Part shown: positions 1 through 10,673 of the stretch, in pieces
Layout of the letters: each line of letters opens with the position of its first letter
Numbering within the stretch: position 1 is the first letter of the stretch
NCBI RefSeq assembly: GCF_002846335.1
Contig: NZ_PJMQ01000001.1
Coordinates: 3,410,001-3,474,000, forward strand
DNA: 64,000 bases
Reading direction: 5' to 3'
Origin: Janthinobacterium sp. 61
GTDB lineage: Bacteria > Pseudomonadota > Gammaproteobacteria > Burkholderiales > Burkholderiaceae_D
Notes under the pieces: generated by a model
What the model saw: the letters and a program-made list of their open reading frames with translations, nothing else
Databases searched by the model: none
What the model was told of the DNA's origin: nothing
Made by a program: the position numbers and the translations under genes

Positions 1-692
1 AGCAGGGCATTGATATTGTCGACCAGTCCCGCCAGTTCGCCATGCGGCGGCTTGAACGCCAGCGGGCGCAAATCCTGCGGCCCGCGCGCCGCTACCTCCT
101 GCGCCACCTTGCGCCAGGGGCGCATGGCAAGGCGGATCGACAGCCAGGCCGGCACCAGCAAGAATGGCAGGCTGATCAATAGCGGCAGCAGGTAGTAGCC
201 GTGTGAATTGATCGTGATGAAAAACTGCCAGGCCCCGCCCACTTCCAGTACCGTCACACGCGTAGTCCCCTCGGTCAGGCTGCGGCTGCGCCAGGCCTGC
301 CCCTTGATGTAGATCACTTCCATCTGGTCGGGGCCGGCGCTGCGGATACCGCTGGGCGCTGCGGGGGACTTGTAGACCAGCTTGCCATCGCGCCAGACCA
401 GGATGCGCGGCGCCAGCTCCGGCACTTTCCCCATTTCAAACTCTTCGCGCAAGGCTTCGTCGATCGCGCGCAAGCTCTGCTCCTGGCGCTGCGGCTGCTC
501 GGCCAAATTGTCGGCCACACTGATAATGGCGTGCAAGACACCCCGACTCACGTTGCTCGCTTCACCCGTTCCCTCGAACAGCACATAAGCCACGGCCAGG
601 CTCCACAGCACGGTCAGCATCAGCATTTGCGCCATCATCAGGCGGCGCACCAGGGTAGGCCGGCGCAGCATGACCCAGAAACGCCCCATCAT
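1..692 (-). CDS. Two-component sensor histidine kinase, N-terminal part (runs off the window)
   Basis: Only the first ~230 residues are present; the dimerisation and ATPase domains lie beyond base 1. The visible part has a transmembrane segment at about residues 17-41, an extracytoplasmic region of roughly 120 residues, a second membrane segment near residues 170-190 and then a HAMP-like linker. The start is a tandem ATG pair (692 and 689) that overlaps the TGA of the regulator gene, so kinase and regulator are probably translationally coupled. The order regulator then kinase resembles QseBC/PmrAB systems. The signal sensed cannot be told from this fragment. The gene call is firm; the kinase identity is inferred from topology and from the adjacent regulator. 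Confidence 0.8.
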   Translation of the reverse strand, partial: MMGRFWVMLRRPTLVRRLMMAQMLMLTVLWSLAVAYVLFEGTGEASNVSRGVLHAIISVADNLAEQPQRQEQSLRAIDEALREEFEMGKVPELAPRILVWRDGKLVYKSPAAPSGIRSAGPDQMEVIYIKGQAWRSRSLTEGTTRVTVLEVGGAWQFFITINSHGYYLLPLLISLPFLLVPAWLSIRLAMRPWRKVAQEVAARGPQDLRPLAFKPPHGELAGLVDNINAL

Positions 693-1375
693 GCGGCGGC
701 ACCCGGCGGGGTGAATGTCTCGCCTTGCTGGTCGATGACATAGCCAACGCCGCGCACGGTACGGATATAACCTTCGCCTATCTTGCGGCGCAGGTTACCC
801 ATATGCACATCCAGGGTGTTACTGGCATTGGCCAACCCGCCGGGCAGGATATGTTCCTCCAGCACGCGGCGCGTGATGACTCTGTTGGCGCGCATCAGCA
901 AGGTCTTCAGCAAGGCATACTCACTGGCGGTCAGCTCCACCGGCCGCCCATGCACGCTGACGCGGCGCGTGGGCACCTGCAGCAGCAGGCCGCGCAACTC
1001 GATGGTGTCGCCGTCGAAGCCATAGCTACGACGCGCCAGGGCACGCACGCGCGACAGCAGCTCGGCCAGCACGAAGGGCTTCACCAGGTAATCGTCGGCA
1101 CCGCCATCGAGGCCCCGCAAGCGCTGTTCCAGCGTGTCGCGGGCGCTGAGGATCAGCACCGGCAGGCGGGCAGCGCGCAGCCGAGCCAGCAAATCGAGGC
1201 CATCACCATCCGGCAAGCCCAGGTCCAGCAACACCAGCTCGCAGCTGTCGTGCTCGATGCTGCGCGCCGCATCCTCCAGGCTGCGCACCCAGACCACTTG
1301 CATGCCCTGGTCGCGCAAGGCGATCCGCACGCCATTGCCCAGGTCCATATCGTCTTCAATCAGCAGTATCTTCAT
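689..1375 (-). CDS. OmpR/PhoB-family response regulator (QseB/PmrA-like)
   Basis: This 228-residue protein has a receiver domain with the acidic pair D8-D9, phospho-acceptor D51 in LVLLDLGLPDGDG, S77 and K99 (the YLVKPF motif). A C-terminal winged helix follows and ends with the typical IRTVRGVGYVID segment. The start ATG at 1375 opens MKILLIEDD; longer in-frame starts upstream only add an unrelated leader. It is the first gene of a regulator-kinase operon and is divergent from a mipA-like gene across about 155 bp. That gap contains a CTTAAT hexamer at 1434-1439 resembling a PmrA half-site, but no convincing second half. The likely role is phosphorylation-dependent control of envelope genes, possibly including its divergent neighbour. 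Confidence 0.9.
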   Translation of the reverse strand: MKILLIEDDMDLGNGVRIALRDQGMQVVWVRSLEDAARSIEHDSCELVLLDLGLPDGDGLDLLARLRAARLPVLILSARDTLEQRLRGLDGGADDYLVKPFVLAELLSRVRALARRSYGFDGDTIELRGLLLQVPTRRVSVHGRPVELTASEYALLKTLLMRANRVITRRVLEEHILPGGLANASNTLDVHMGNLRRKIGEGYIRTVRGVGYVIDQQGETFTPPGAAA

Positions 1376-1531
1376 GGTGAGTATTAAACCATCACAAGCT
1401 GAAGAATGGGTAAAGACGCGCTCTTCATGCAATCTTAATAAAGGGCTCATTTTTCCTTCATGGCACAGGCCGATACTGTCAGCAGTCAATCGAGCCACTC
1501 CGGACTCGGTTCTCCACCTGACGGAAAACCC

Positions 1532-2353
1532 ATGCACTCACCCACAACCCTGCTGACCTCGCTGGCACTCGCCAGCGGCATGATCTTCAACCCCCTGGCC
1601 GCCGTGGCGGCCGAACCGCCGGCGGAAAACGTCTTCACCATCGGTGGCGGCGTCGCCGCCGTATCCAGCTATTCCGGTTCCGACAAGCTGTCGGCCTCGC
1701 CACTGATCATCCTCGACTATGCCATGGCCAATGGTCTGTTCATCAGCACCTCGCGCGGCATCGGCTATGGCGGCCAGGCCGGCCCCTTTAGCTATAGCGC
1801 TGCATTGGGCTACCGCGGCAACCGCGAAGACCACAAGCGCAATGGCGCCAACGGCTGGGGCGGCAGCGATTACCTGAAGGGCATGGGCGAAGTCAAGGGC
1901 AACGCCAGCGCCCTGCTCAGCGCGGGTTATTCTCCATTGCCGGGCCTGTCGCTGAGCGTGTCGAGCGACATTCCCCTGTCGAATCGCGAAAATGGCGCGA
2001 ACGTGCATTTCGGCGCGACAGGCCAGATCTACGGCCGCGCCGATGCCAAGGGCGTGCAGCAAGACAGCGTGAGCATCGGTGGCCAGCTGGGCTGGGGCGA
2101 ACGCAAGTATGTGCAGACCATGTATGGCGTGACGGCCACCCAGGCCGCGAATACCTCGTTCAAGCAATACACGCCCAAGGGCGGTTTCTATGAAGCACAG
2201 GCCACCGTCAACTGGGAGCACCGCTTCGATGCGCGCTGGGGCATCAACACCCTGGTCGGCGTCGAACACCGCATGGGCGACGCGGCCAAGAGCCCCATCG
2301 TGCAACGCAAGACAGCGCCGATTGGTGCCGTATATGTCACCTACCGCTATTAA
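1532..2353 (+). CDS. MipA/OmpV family outer-membrane protein
   Basis: This 273-residue exported protein has an N-terminal signal peptide (hydrophobic stretch about residues 6-22, likely cut after AVA near residue 26). The mature part alternates aromatic and glycine-rich strands and ends in a C-terminal aromatic residue (VYVTYRY), as outer-membrane beta-barrels do. MipA was named as a scaffold that interacts with the lytic transglycosylase MltA. In beta- and gammaproteobacteria genes of this family often sit beside QseBC/PmrAB-type systems, as here. The ATG at 1532 was chosen because it places the signal peptide at the N-terminus; an upstream in-frame ATG at 1460 adds a polar leader. The barrel is clear; the precise role is family inference. 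Confidence 0.82.
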   Translation: MHSPTTLLTSLALASGMIFNPLAAVAAEPPAENVFTIGGGVAAVSSYSGSDKLSASPLIILDYAMANGLFISTSRGIGYGGQAGPFSYSAALGYRGNREDHKRNGANGWGGSDYLKGMGEVKGNASALLSAGYSPLPGLSLSVSSDIPLSNRENGANVHFGATGQIYGRADAKGVQQDSVSIGGQLGWGERKYVQTMYGVTATQAANTSFKQYTPKGGFYEAQATVNWEHRFDARWGINTLVGVEHRMGDAAKSPIVQRKTAPIGAVYVTYRY

Positions 2354-2456
2354 AACAGGGCAGGAATAAGGGAAACACGTACGCTATTTCGCCAATTTAC
2401 AGGGGGTGAGGGCATGGATAAGATGACACGGTTTTCCTGCCACGGTCATCTTTTCC

Positions 2457-3002
2457 ATGCATGCATCGCGCCTTGCCCCGCAACGCCACCGCACCCAAGA
2501 TAGCGCCGAGGGCGAAGGCGTGGGCGGCAAGCCGGACCAGGATACCCTGCTGCTGCTCTTGCCCGTCAAGCGCGCCAGCGACATCATCTACGGTGCTCGC
2601 TACGCCAGGCGCTTGCAGGAATGGGGCATCAAGGTTCGCGTCAGCCTGCTGCACGTGACACCGGCGCTGCCGTACCAGGCCGATGGCTTGCCCCAGCACA
2701 GCGCCAGCGACTGCCATGCGCTGGACCTGGCTACACAGCAGATGATGCACGAGGCGGGACTCTACCTGAGCCGTTCCCATCTCGCCTTCAGCACCCATAT
2801 TTTTGCCGGCGAGCTGCTTTTCACGATACTCGACACGGCTGAACTGCTGGGCTGCCATGAAGTTATCTTGCCCGCGCACAGGCATAGCGGCTGGCCCCGC
2901 CATTTTTCGGGCGGACTGGCCGCCAGACTGGCGCGCGGCACCCGCAGCACCACCATCTTGCTGGCAAACCACGAGGGCGTCAGCAGCCCGGTACCCGTCT
3001 GA
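2457..3002 (+). CDS. UspA-like (universal stress protein family) protein
   Basis: A 181-residue cytoplasmic protein. After about 25 poorly conserved residues it shows a beta strand DTLLLLLPVK, then a helix and a strand ending in LLHV, the usual first half of a UspA fold. The C-terminal half has ELLGCHEVILPAH followed by a basic helix and STTILLAN, matching the end of UspA domains. The ATP-binding G-x2-G-x9-G(S/T) signature is not clearly preserved, so it may not bind nucleotide. It lies 31 bp before a VirK/YbjX-type gene on the same strand. The true start is uncertain because the first residues look unstructured. The family assignment is tentative. Confidence 0.6.
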   Translation: MHASRLAPQRHRTQDSAEGEGVGGKPDQDTLLLLLPVKRASDIIYGARYARRLQEWGIKVRVSLLHVTPALPYQADGLPQHSASDCHALDLATQQMMHEAGLYLSRSHLAFSTHIFAGELLFTILDTAELLGCHEVILPAHRHSGWPRHFSGGLAARLARGTRSTTILLANHEGVSSPVPV

Positions 3003-3033
3003 GCCAAAACGGCTTGGACGTTCTCTCTTTATC

Positions 3034-4047
3034 ATGGATATGCGCACGATGATGCCAACTATTACCCTGTCTGACGGCTTGATGGCGATGCCAAGCGGCA
3101 TGCGCCGCTGGCGCGAAATGCTCAAGCTGCATCTGCGCGCCCGCGTGCAACAGCGCCAAACCCGGCTATGGCTACAACTGCTGAACTCGCATCCGGTCTT
3201 TCATGATCTGGTACAAGCCTACCCGCACATGATCCACAAGGTCTACCGCCCTTATCTGAGCCTGACGCTGAATTGCGGCCAGCGCGTGGCATTGCTGGCC
3301 GAACACTACCGCTTCATCTTGCAGCAAGGCTGGGGCAAGCTGATGAGCCAAGCGGCGCACGGGCCCGTGCGACTGGCGACGGTACCGGGCAAGTCGGGAG
3401 CGCCCTACCATCTGCAACTGTGTTCGCTGCACCCCATGGACCGCGAAGGCGAGATGGTGCTGCAACTGATGCATGAGGATGACGTGCTCTATTCGATCGC
3501 CTTTTCTTTCTTTGGCTGCCCCTTGCGCTCCACCCTGGGCGTGAGCGTCGGCTGCGTGCAAGGCCCGAAGGGCCAGGAAAGCGCGCACCGCGTGCGTGAA
3601 GCAACGCGCGACCTGCATGGCATGCGTCCCAAGACGCTGATGGTGCGCCTGGTACGCCAGTTGGGATACGAACACGGCTGCCGCAAGATGCTACTTGTCG
3701 GCAATATCAACCGCGCCGTGCACCACTCCGCCAAGAAAGGCCGATTGTTCGCCGACTACAATGCGTTATGGCAAGAACTGGGGGCGCAAGCGCGCCAGGA
3801 TGGCGATTTTGAGTTGGCATGCGAAGACCTGCCCTTGCCTGCGCTGCAAGAAATTCCTTCAAAAAAACGCTCGGAAGCGCGCAAACGCCACGAACTGACA
3901 CTGGCCATGATCGCCAGCCTGCGCAGCGGTCTCGACGCCCATCGCAGCACGGTGCAGGTCGCCACGCCTAGCGCTGCGGTAGCCGCCAACGATGTACGGC
4001 AATCAGCCAGCCTCGACGACGACGATTACGTTTCCGCTGCTGCCTGA
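3034..4047 (+). CDS. VirK/YbjX family protein (DUF535)
   Basis: A 337-residue protein with the features of the DUF535 (VirK/YbjX) family: a basic N-terminal helix region (RRWREMLKLHLRARVQQRQ), a central SIAFSFFG and an STLGVSVGCVQGPKG-type segment, and a C-terminal region around KKGRLFADYNALWQELG. Members have been linked to virulence, envelope stress and resistance to cationic peptides in enterobacteria; the biochemical activity is unknown. The start at 3034 was preferred to an upstream in-frame ATG at 2803, which lies inside the UspA-like gene. Several ATGs cluster at 3034-3052, so the exact start is not fixed. No membrane segment is evident. Confidence 0.8.
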   Translation: MDMRTMMPTITLSDGLMAMPSGMRRWREMLKLHLRARVQQRQTRLWLQLLNSHPVFHDLVQAYPHMIHKVYRPYLSLTLNCGQRVALLAEHYRFILQQGWGKLMSQAAHGPVRLATVPGKSGAPYHLQLCSLHPMDREGEMVLQLMHEDDVLYSIAFSFFGCPLRSTLGVSVGCVQGPKGQESAHRVREATRDLHGMRPKTLMVRLVRQLGYEHGCRKMLLVGNINRAVHHSAKKGRLFADYNALWQELGAQARQDGDFELACEDLPLPALQEIPSKKRSEARKRHELTLAMIASLRSGLDAHRSTVQVATPSAAVAANDVRQSASLDDDDYVSAAA

Positions 4048-4226
4048 GCGTCCCTGGCCCCGCACGGCGCCCCGCCCCCGCGTCGTTGCTCGCCGTCACT
4101 AGCCACACCGCCTTCCCTCTTGCGCCACACGCTAGAACCCATGCGTGGCGCAATCCTGTTACGCTAGCGCTATCGGTCATGCATTACGGTGCGCCGGTTC
4201 CCCCAACGCTTACTAGGAGGCAAGTC

Positions 4227-4457
4227 ATGCGCGTAGACATCTACCGCCGGGCCGAGCACGACGGCATTTTTTCCTACCTCGCCGTGCCGGAAGGAAAGCT
4301 CATTCCGGAAGAAGTTACCAATACAGACTGGCAACTCGAAGTACGTGCCAGCGAAGTGGCCGACGATGCCAAGGCCTTGCCCGACTATCATATCGAACAG
4401 CCGCACCAGCAGATCGCTGCCAAAGGCTATGCGATCACGGGCCTGAAAGACATGTAA
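4227..4457 (+). CDS. Small DUF6139-type protein
   Basis: A 76-residue protein opening MRVDIYRRAEHDGIFSYLAV. A strong ribosome-binding site (AGGAGG at 4215-4220) sits seven bases before the ATG at 4227, which fixes the start; an in-frame ATG at 4086 has no such support. The protein is acidic, with no signal peptide or membrane segment. It resembles a short conserved betaproteobacterial family that I recall as DUF6139, with no known function. It is followed by a hairpin terminator shared with dnaE on the other strand, so it forms its own short transcript. Confidence 0.7.
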   Translation: MRVDIYRRAEHDGIFSYLAVPEGKLIPEEVTNTDWQLEVRASEVADDAKALPDYHIEQPHQQIAAKGYAITGLKDM

Positions 4458-4463
4458 ACGTCA

Positions 4464-4497
4464 AAAGCCAAACCCGATTCACATCCGGTTTGGCTTT
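4464..4497. terminator. Bidirectional intrinsic terminator
   Basis: A perfect 11-bp stem (AAAGCCAAACC pairing with GGTTTGGCTTT) around a 12-nt loop lies between the converging ends of the DUF6139-type gene and dnaE. Both arms are A/T-rich at the outer end, so it can serve both transcripts. Confidence 0.75.
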
Positions 4498-4522
4498 GGC
4501 GTAGCGCCTGCGCTGCAGCCGA

Positions 4523-7500
4523 TCAGTATTCGACCGCCACCTCTTGCGCACCCAGCATTTGCTCCAGTGCCATCTGCAATTCATCCGATGGCGCCACTTT
4601 CCACTCATCCCCAAACTGCAGCACGCAACTGACGCCTTGCGGGCTGACCCGCGCAGCGATAGGCAAGCCCGTCTCGGCACGGTGCGGCATGATCACATCA
4701 CGGATGCGCTTGGCGTCCAGGGTCGCCGGCAACGTCAGGCCCAGCTGGCGGCCATACTGTACGCGCGCGGCGATGATGTCGAAGGCGCTCTCGGCCGTGA
4801 TGCGCAAGCCGCCCGAAAAACGGTCTTCCGACACCTTGCCCACGACAGCCAGGAATTCATCTTCCTTGAAGATTTTCCTGTTGGCGTCGAACAATTCGCC
4901 ATATACCGTCACTTCCACCGTGCCACTCTTGTCGTCCAGGGTGACGATGAGGATTTTGCCACGCTGCGTCATCTGCGTGCGCAAGCCCGTGATGACGCCG
5001 GCCATCATGCGCGGTTCCCGCGATGGCGACAATTCGGACAATTTCGTGCGCGCAAAACGGCGCGCCTCGGGCGCATACGAATCGAACAAGTGGCCGGAAA
5101 GGTAGAAGCCCAGCGCGATCTTTTCTTCCGTCAGGCGCTGCTTGTCGGTCCACACGGGCACCTTGACGTACTCGGGCGGCGCCACCATGTCGCTGTCGTC
5201 GCCGCCGAACAGGCTCACCTGGTTCGCCGCCTTGGCGGCCTGGTCCGCGCATTCCATGGCGAACGCCACGGACGCGAGCAGGATGGCGCGGTCAACCTTC
5301 AGGCAGTCGAAGGCACCGCTGCGTATCAGCGACTCGATAGTGCGGCGGTTGATTTGCTTTTTATCCACGCGCTTGCAGAAGTCGAACAGGCTGGTGAACG
5401 GTCCGCCCGCCTCGCGCGCGGCGATGATCGCTTCGATGGCGTTCTGGCCCGAGCCTTTCACGGCGCCCAGGCCATAACGGATTTGCGTGACTTTCTTGCC
5501 GCTCACGGACGGCGCTTCGCCGCTCGGCGTGAAGCGGTAGTCCGATTCGTTGATATCGGGCGGCAACAAGGTCAGCTTGCAGATTTCCAGCGAGTCTTCC
5601 ACCAGGATCTTGATCTTGTCCGTGTCGTCCATGGCCAGCGACAAGTTGGCGGCCATGAAGGCGGCAGTGTGGTGCGCTTTCAAATACGCCGTGTGGTACG
5701 ACAGCAAGGCGTAGGCGGCGGCGTGCGATTTGTTGAAACCGTAGCCGGCGAACTTTTCCATCAAGTCGAAGATCTCGTCGGCCTTTTCCGCCGTCAAGCC
5801 GTCTTTCGCCGCCCCCGCGCGGAAGATCTCGCGGTGCTCGGCCATTTCCTCGGCCTTCTTCTTACCCATGGCGCGGCGCAGCATGTCGGCGCCGCCCAGC
5901 GAGTAGCCGCCGACGATCTGCGCCATCTGCATCACTTGCTCCTGATACACCATGATGCCGTAGGTTTCGGACAGAATCGATTCCGTGCGCGGGTCGGGAT
6001 AATCGAAGCGTTCGCCGTGCTTGCGCTTGCAAAAGTCGGGAATCAGGTCCATCGGGCCCGGCCGATACAGGGCCACCAGCGCGATAATGTCTTCGAAACG
6101 GTCGGGACGCGCATCTTTCAGCATGCCCTGCATGCCGCGCGACTCAAGCTGGAACACGGCCACAGTCTTGGCCTTGGTCAGCAAGTCGTAGGACGGCTTG
6201 TCGTTCAGTGGCAAGGTAGCCAGGTCGAAATCGGCTTGCGCGGGATCGAGCTGCTTGATGTAGCGCACGGCGCGGTCGAGAATCGTTAGCGTGGTCAAGC
6301 CCAAAAAGTCGAACTTCACCAGGCCGACGGCTTCCACGTCATCCTTGTCGTACTGCGACACGACGCCCGAGTCGCCGCCCTGCGTGTACAGCGGGCAGAA
6401 ATCCGTCAGCTTGCCCGGGGCGATCAGCACGCCCCCGGCGTGCATGCCGATATTGCGCGTGATGCCTTCCACTTGCTGCGCCAGCTCCAGCAACTGCTTG
6501 ACCTCTTCCTCGTTTTCCAGGCGCTCCTTGAGCAGCGGCTCTTCCTCGATGGCATCGGCGATCGACACGGGTTTGCCCGGTTTGAACGGGATCAGCTTGG
6601 AAATGCCGTCGCAGAAGTTATAGCCGAAGTCCATTACGCGGCCCACGTCGCGAATCGCCCCCTTGGCCGCCATGGTACCGAAGGTGGCGATCTGCGAGAC
6701 CGCCTCCTTGCCATACAAATCCTTGACGTGCTGAATGACGCGGTCGCGCCCTTCCTGGCAAAAGTCGATATCGAAGTCGGGCATCGAGACGCGTTCGGGA
6801 TTCAGGAAGCGCTCGAACAGCAGGTTGTACTGCAATGGATCGAGGTCGGTAATGAGCAGCGAATACGCCACCAGCGAACCCGCACCCGAACCACGGCCCG
6901 GGCCGACGGGCACGCCGTTTTCCTTGGCCCACTGGATAAACTCGGCCACGATGAGGAAGTAGCCAGGGAATTTCATGTTGCAAATCGTGTCCGTCTCGAA
7001 TTTCAAACGCGATTCGTAGCGCGGCCGTTCCTTTTCACGGCGCTCGGGATCGGGATACAGCTGTAACAAGCGTTTTTCCAGGCCAGCCTGCGATTCGGCG
7101 ACGAGGAACTGGTCGATCGTCATGCCGGGCGGCGTGGGGAAATTCGGCAGTTGCGGCTTGCCCAGGGTCAAGGTCAAGTTACAGCGTTTGGCGATTTCCA
7201 CGGAATTGGCCAGCGCGGCCGGCAAGTCGGCGAACAATTCCGCCATGTCGGCCTGCGACAGGAAGCGCTGGCTGTCGTTGAAGCGTTTCACACGCTTGGC
7301 GTTGGCCAGCATTTCGCCTTCGGCGATACAGGTGCGGGCTTCGTGGGCAATGAATTCTTCAGGGGAAATGAATTGCACGGGATGCGTGGCCACCACTGGC
7401 AAACCCAGCTTGGCCGCCAGCGCCACCGCATGACGCACCTGTGCCTCCTGGTTGGCCTGGCCGCCGCGCTGGATTTCAATATAGAAATGGCCAGGGAAAA

Positions 7501-8083
7501 TCTCGGCCCAGCGCTGGGCATTGCGTTCGGCCAAGGCCAGGTTGCCATTCTCGATAGCAATACCAACATCGCCGAAATGCGCGCCGGACAGGGCGATCAG
7601 GCCATTGGCCGCGCTTTCGCCCGGATACAGATCATAGGTATTCGTCGCCAGCGCCTGCAGCCACTCGATGCGCAGCTCGGCGCGTCCCTTGTACTGATTG
7701 GTCAGCCAGGCCATCGACAGCAGTTCGCACAACTGCAGATAGCCCATGCGGTTCTTCGCCAGCAACAGCAGGCGCGACGGCTTTTCACGGTTGTCGTCAT
7801 TCGTGATCCACACATCGACGCCGACGATGGGCTTGATGCCCTTGCCGCGCGCTTCCTTGTAGAACTTGACCATGCCAAACAGGTTCGACAAGTCGGTAAC
7901 GGCCAGCGCCACCTGCTTGTCCTTCGCCGCCGCCTTGACCACATCGTCGATACGCACCAGGCCATCGACGATCGAATACTCCGAGTGCACGCGCAAGTGG
8001 ACGAAGGCGGGTCCTTGCGGGGCTTGCTGCATCGCTTGCGGTGAACCTGCCGGAGCGCCGGCCTCTTGCATTACCATTTCCAT
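4523..8083 (-). CDS. dnaE: DNA polymerase III alpha subunit
   Basis: A protein of about 1186 residues, close to the usual DnaE length. It has an N-terminal PHP domain ([15 protein letters not shown]), a polymerase core with [15 protein letters not shown] and the catalytic [14 protein letters not shown] pair of aspartates, a tandem helix-hairpin-helix region and a C-terminal OB fold ([15 protein letters not shown]). It is the replicative polymerase subunit. I place the start at ATG 8083; a TTG at 8104 would add seven residues, and two further ATGs lie just inside. It is a single gene transcribed away from trhO, with the converging DUF6139-type gene downstream. Nothing looks abnormal. Confidence 0.96.
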   Translation of the reverse strand: MEMVMQEAGAPAGSPQAMQQAPQGPAFVHLRVHSEYSIVDGLVRIDDVVKAAAKDKQVALAVTDLSNLFGMVKFYKEARGKGIKPIVGVDVWITNDDNREKPSRLLLLAKNRMGYLQLCELLSMAWLTNQYKGRAELRIEWLQALATNTYDLYPGESAANGLIALSGAHFGDVGIAIENGNLALAERNAQRWAEIFPGHFYIEIQRGGQANQEAQVRHAVALAAKLGLPVVATHPVQFISPEEFIAHEARTCIAEGEMLANAKRVKRFNDSQRFLSQADMAELFADLPAALANSVEIAKRCNLTLTLGKPQLPNFPTPPGMTIDQFLVAESQAGLEKRLLQLYPDPERREKERPRYESRLKFETDTICNMKFPGYFLIVAEFIQWAKENGVPVGPGRGSGAGSLVAYSLLITDLDPLQYNLLFERFLNPERVSMPDFDIDFCQEGRDRVIQHVKDLYGKEAVSQIATFGTMAAKGAIRDVGRVMDFGYNFCDGISKLIPFKPGKPVSIADAIEEEPLLKERLENEEEVKQLLELAQQVEGITRNIGMHAGGVLIAPGKLTDFCPLYTQGGDSGVVSQYDKDDVEAVGLVKFDFLGLTTLTILDRAVRYIKQLDPAQADFDLATLPLNDKPSYDLLTKAKTVAVFQLESRGMQGMLKDARPDRFEDIIALVALYRPGPMDLIPDFCKRKHGERFDYPDPRTESILSETYGIMVYQEQVMQMAQIVGGYSLGGADMLRRAMGKKKAEEMAEHREIFRAGAAKDGLTAEKADEIFDLMEKFAGYGFNKSHAAAYALLSYHTAYLKAHHTAAFMAANLSLAMDDTDKIKILVEDSLEICKLTLLPPDINESDYRFTPSGEAPSVSGKKVTQIRYGLGAVKGSGQNAIEAIIAAREAGGPFTSLFDFCKRVDKKQINRRTIESLIRSGAFDCLKVDRAILLASVAFAMECADQAAKAANQVSLFGGDDSDMVAPPEYVKVPVWTDKQRLTEEKIALGFYLSGHLFDSYAPEARRFARTKLSELSPSREPRMMAGVITGLRTQMTQRGKILIVTLDDKSGTVEVTVYGELFDANRKIFKEDEFLAVVGKVSEDRFSGGLRITAESAFDIIAARVQYGRQLGLTLPATLDAKRIRDVIMPHRAETGLPIAARVSPQGVSCVLQFGDEWKVAPSDELQMALEQMLGAQEVAVEY

Positions 8084-8208
8084 CCTGTGTACCGTTTCGT
8101 GCAAAATTCAATGGGGTCTATTCTACCGCGTCGCGGGTACGGACCGGGTATCCTGCCAGGCCTGTCGGGCTTATAATATCGGCTGTTCAGTCTAAGCCGA
8201 TCGCCATC

Positions 8209-9105
8209 ATGCAAGCCATCACCCCAGCAACACCCGCCGTTTCCGCCGCCGTCAGCCCGCTGGCCGCCACGTTTGTCAATATCGCCGCGTATAAATTCAT
8301 TACGCTGGCCGATACGGAAGCCATGCGCCCCTTGTATCAGGAGCAATGCCTGGCACTGGAACTGAAGGGCACGATACTGCTGACGCCGGAAGGCATCAAT
8401 ATGTTCCTGTCCGGCACGCGCGAGCATATCGATGCCTTCCTCGCCTGGGTGCGCAGCGACGAACGCCTGGCCGATCTGGAGTGGAAGGAAAGCTTGTCGA
8501 ACGAGCAATCGCACAAGCGCATGCTGGTCAAGCTGAAAAAAGAAATCATCACCATGCGCATGCCGCTGATCAAGCCGGAACTGGGCCGCGCCCCGTCAGT
8601 CGACGCGCATACGCTCAAGCGCTGGCTCGACGCCGGCGTGGACGACGCAGGCAAACCCGTGGTCATGATGGAAACGCGCAACGCCTTTGAAGTGGATGTG
8701 GGTACGTTCAACAACACGCTTGATTACCGTATTGACAAGTTCACGGAATTCCCGGCCGTCGCCGCAGCGCACAAGGACGAACTGGAAGGCAAGACCGTCG
8801 TCACCTTCTGCACAGGCGGCATCCGCTGCGAAAAGGCCGCCATCCACATGAAGGAAATCGGTTACGACAGCGTGTACCAGCTCGACGGCGGCATCCTGAA
8901 GTATTTCGAGGAAGTGGGCGGCGAACACTATACGGGCGACTGTTTCGTGTTCGATTACCGCACCGCCCTGAACCCGAAACTGGAACCGACGGAAACGGTG
9001 CAGTGTTTTGTGTGCCGCGCCGTGGTTACACCGCGTCAGCAATTGTCGCCGGAATATGTGTATGAAGTGTCTTGCCCAAACTGCCACGATAAAACGATGC
9101 CTTGA
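8209..9105 (+). CDS. trhO: tRNA uridine(34) hydroxylase / rhodanese-domain protein TrhO (UPF0176)
   Basis: A 298-residue protein of the YceA/TrhO family, which makes the 5-hydroxyuridine step of wobble-uridine modification in tRNA. An N-terminal acylphosphatase-like domain (residues ~20-120) is followed by a rhodanese domain with the conserved CTGGIRCEK loop, active-site Cys201. The C-terminus carries two CxxC pairs (CFVC and CPNC) that may bind zinc. The start at 8209 follows a TATAAT box at 8172-8177 that could be its -10 element, although no good -35 is seen. It is monocistronic and divergent from dnaE. Confidence 0.92.
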   Translation: MQAITPATPAVSAAVSPLAATFVNIAAYKFITLADTEAMRPLYQEQCLALELKGTILLTPEGINMFLSGTREHIDAFLAWVRSDERLADLEWKESLSNEQSHKRMLVKLKKEIITMRMPLIKPELGRAPSVDAHTLKRWLDAGVDDAGKPVVMMETRNAFEVDVGTFNNTLDYRIDKFTEFPAVAAAHKDELEGKTVVTFCTGGIRCEKAAIHMKEIGYDSVYQLDGGILKYFEEVGGEHYTGDCFVFDYRTALNPKLEPTETVQCFVCRAVVTPRQQLSPEYVYEVSCPNCHDKTMP

Positions 9106-9590
9106 CGCGCTTACGATTTCGCCATTTCCCAGGCGGAATCTTTCAAAAAAATCAATTCAAAATAGCAATTGATCTGCATTTTCTCTGCCAGGCCTGGCGC
9201 TGTCCAGGCGGCTCAAAGAAGCAAACAAATGTAACAATATTGGATTTGTTTGCCATTCTCATAAACACTCGCTTTCTTTGGCTCGTTGAGTCATGTGAAA
9301 TATTCAATTGCCAGCTGCTTCGTGCCGAACTGCCCACAGGCGGCTTGCCTATGGGAAAACAACAACACACCCTGTGGAAAGCGCTCACTAGTACGCGGGA
9401 AAACTGCTGTAAATTCGGCAATTTATGGGGTTCTGAATTATAATCAAGAGTTAAGGATTGATTGATTTTTTCAGTTATTAACCTCATGAAATATACGCAT
9501 CTTGGATAGACAAATTCTCGTTGCCTACTATTATTAGAGAAATGAATTGACAGCATCTCTTATTTGTATTTTTTTGCTCAGGAAGCTCAG
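9106..9590. other. AT-rich intergenic leader upstream of the polysaccharide cluster
   Basis: About 485 bp without a convincing gene, clearly more AT-rich than its surroundings. A TATAAT box lies at 9439-9444 with only weak -35 candidates, and a TTGACA at 9547-9552 lacks a well-spaced -10. I looked for the ops/JUMPstart antitermination element that often precedes O-antigen operons and did not find it. The region most likely holds the promoter and a long untranslated leader for the 20-kb cluster. Confidence 0.5.
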
Positions 9591-10673
9591 ATGATTTTAG
9601 TGACAGGTGGCGCAGGCTTTATCGGATCGAATTTCGTTCTGGATTGGCTCGCGCAAAGTAATGAACCGGTAATTAATCTGGATAAGCTGACGTATGCAGG
9701 AAATTTAAATAACTTGCTAGCGGTACAAAACGACCCACGTCACCAGTTTGTCAAAGGCGATATCAATGACGGTGCCTTGCTGGCACAGTTATTGGCACAG
9801 CATAAGCCACGTGCCATCGTGCATTTTGCAGCGGAGAGCCATGTCGACCGCTCGATTCATGGACCGGCAGATTTTATCAGCACCAATATCAATGGCACCT
9901 TCAGCCTGTTGGAAGCCGTGCGCCCCCATTGGCAAGCACTGCCTGAAGCAGAACGTATGGCATTTCGCTTCCTGCATGTCTCAACCGATGAGGTGTACGG
10001 GACACTGGGGCCGGATGATGCTCCGTTTACCGAAACCACGCCTTATGCGCCCAACAGCCCTTACTCGGCAACAAAAGCAGCCTCGGACCATTTGGTGCGC
10101 TCCTATCATCATACCTATGGCTTGCCGACGCTGACCACCAATTGCTCGAACAATTATGGTTCCTATCATTTCCCGGAAAAGCTGATTCCCTTAATCATTG
10201 CCAACGCGCGCGCTGGCAAGCCCTTGCCTATTTATGGCGATGGCCAGCAGGTGCGCGACTGGCTGTATGTCAGCGATCACTGCACGGCCATTCGCCGGGT
10301 ACTGGAAAGCGGGCGTACGGGAGAAACCTACAATATCGGCGGCTGGAACGAAAAAGCCAATCTCGACGTCGTGCATATCCTGTGCGACATCCTCGATGAA
10401 CTGCAACCGAAGGCAGCTGGCGGCAGCTATCGCGAACAAATCAGCTATGTTGCCGACAGGCCCGGACATGACCGCCGCTATGCCATCGATGCACGCAAGA
10501 TTGAGCGCGAACTGGGCTGGAAGCCGGCAGAAACCTTCGACACCGGCATACGCAAGACGGTGCAATGGTATCTGGACAACGATGCATGGGTGCGCGACGT
10601 ACAATCCGGCGCTTACCTGACCTGGCTGGAAAAAAACTATGTGGCCCGCGCCGAACAGAAAGCGGAGGCATGA
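9591..10673 (+). CDS. rfbB: dTDP-glucose 4,6-dehydratase
   Basis: A 360-residue extended short-chain dehydrogenase. It has the NAD-binding [11 protein letters not shown] at the N-terminus, AAESHVDRS, a THTDEVYG-like [12 protein letters not shown], and the catalytic YSATK. It converts dTDP-glucose to dTDP-4-keto-6-deoxyglucose, the second step of dTDP-L-rhamnose synthesis. The start at 9591 puts the Rossmann strand at residue 2. It is the first gene of the polysaccharide cluster, and its stop overlaps the start of rfbA. Confidence 0.95.
   Translation: MILVTGGAGFIGSNFVLDWLAQSNEPVINLDKLTYAGNLNNLLAVQNDPRHQFVKGDINDGALLAQLLAQHKPRAIVHFAAESHVDRSIHGPADFISTNINGTFSLLEAVRPHWQALPEAERMAFRFLHVSTDEVYGTLGPDDAPFTETTPYAPNSPYSATKAASDHLVRSYHHTYGLPTLTTNCSNNYGSYHFPEKLIPLIIANARAGKPLPIYGDGQQVRDWLYVSDHCTAIRRVLESGRTGETYNIGGWNEKANLDVVHILCDILDELQPKAAGGSYREQISYVADRPGHDRRYAIDARKIERELGWKPAETFDTGIRKTVQWYLDNDAWVRDVQSGAYLTWLEKNYVARAEQKAEA

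Noticed and set aside
4544..6289. A 581-codon plus-strand open frame opposite dnaE
   Set aside because: Antisense shadow of the polymerase gene; composition is that of codon mirror coding.
9547..9575. TTGACA-based promoter right before rfbB
   Set aside because: No acceptable -10 at 16-18 bp; the following bases are only a T run.
9106..9590. ops/JUMPstart antitermination element before the polysaccharide cluster
   Set aside because: No GGCGGTAG-type sequence found; the GGCGG occurrences lack the rest of the motif.
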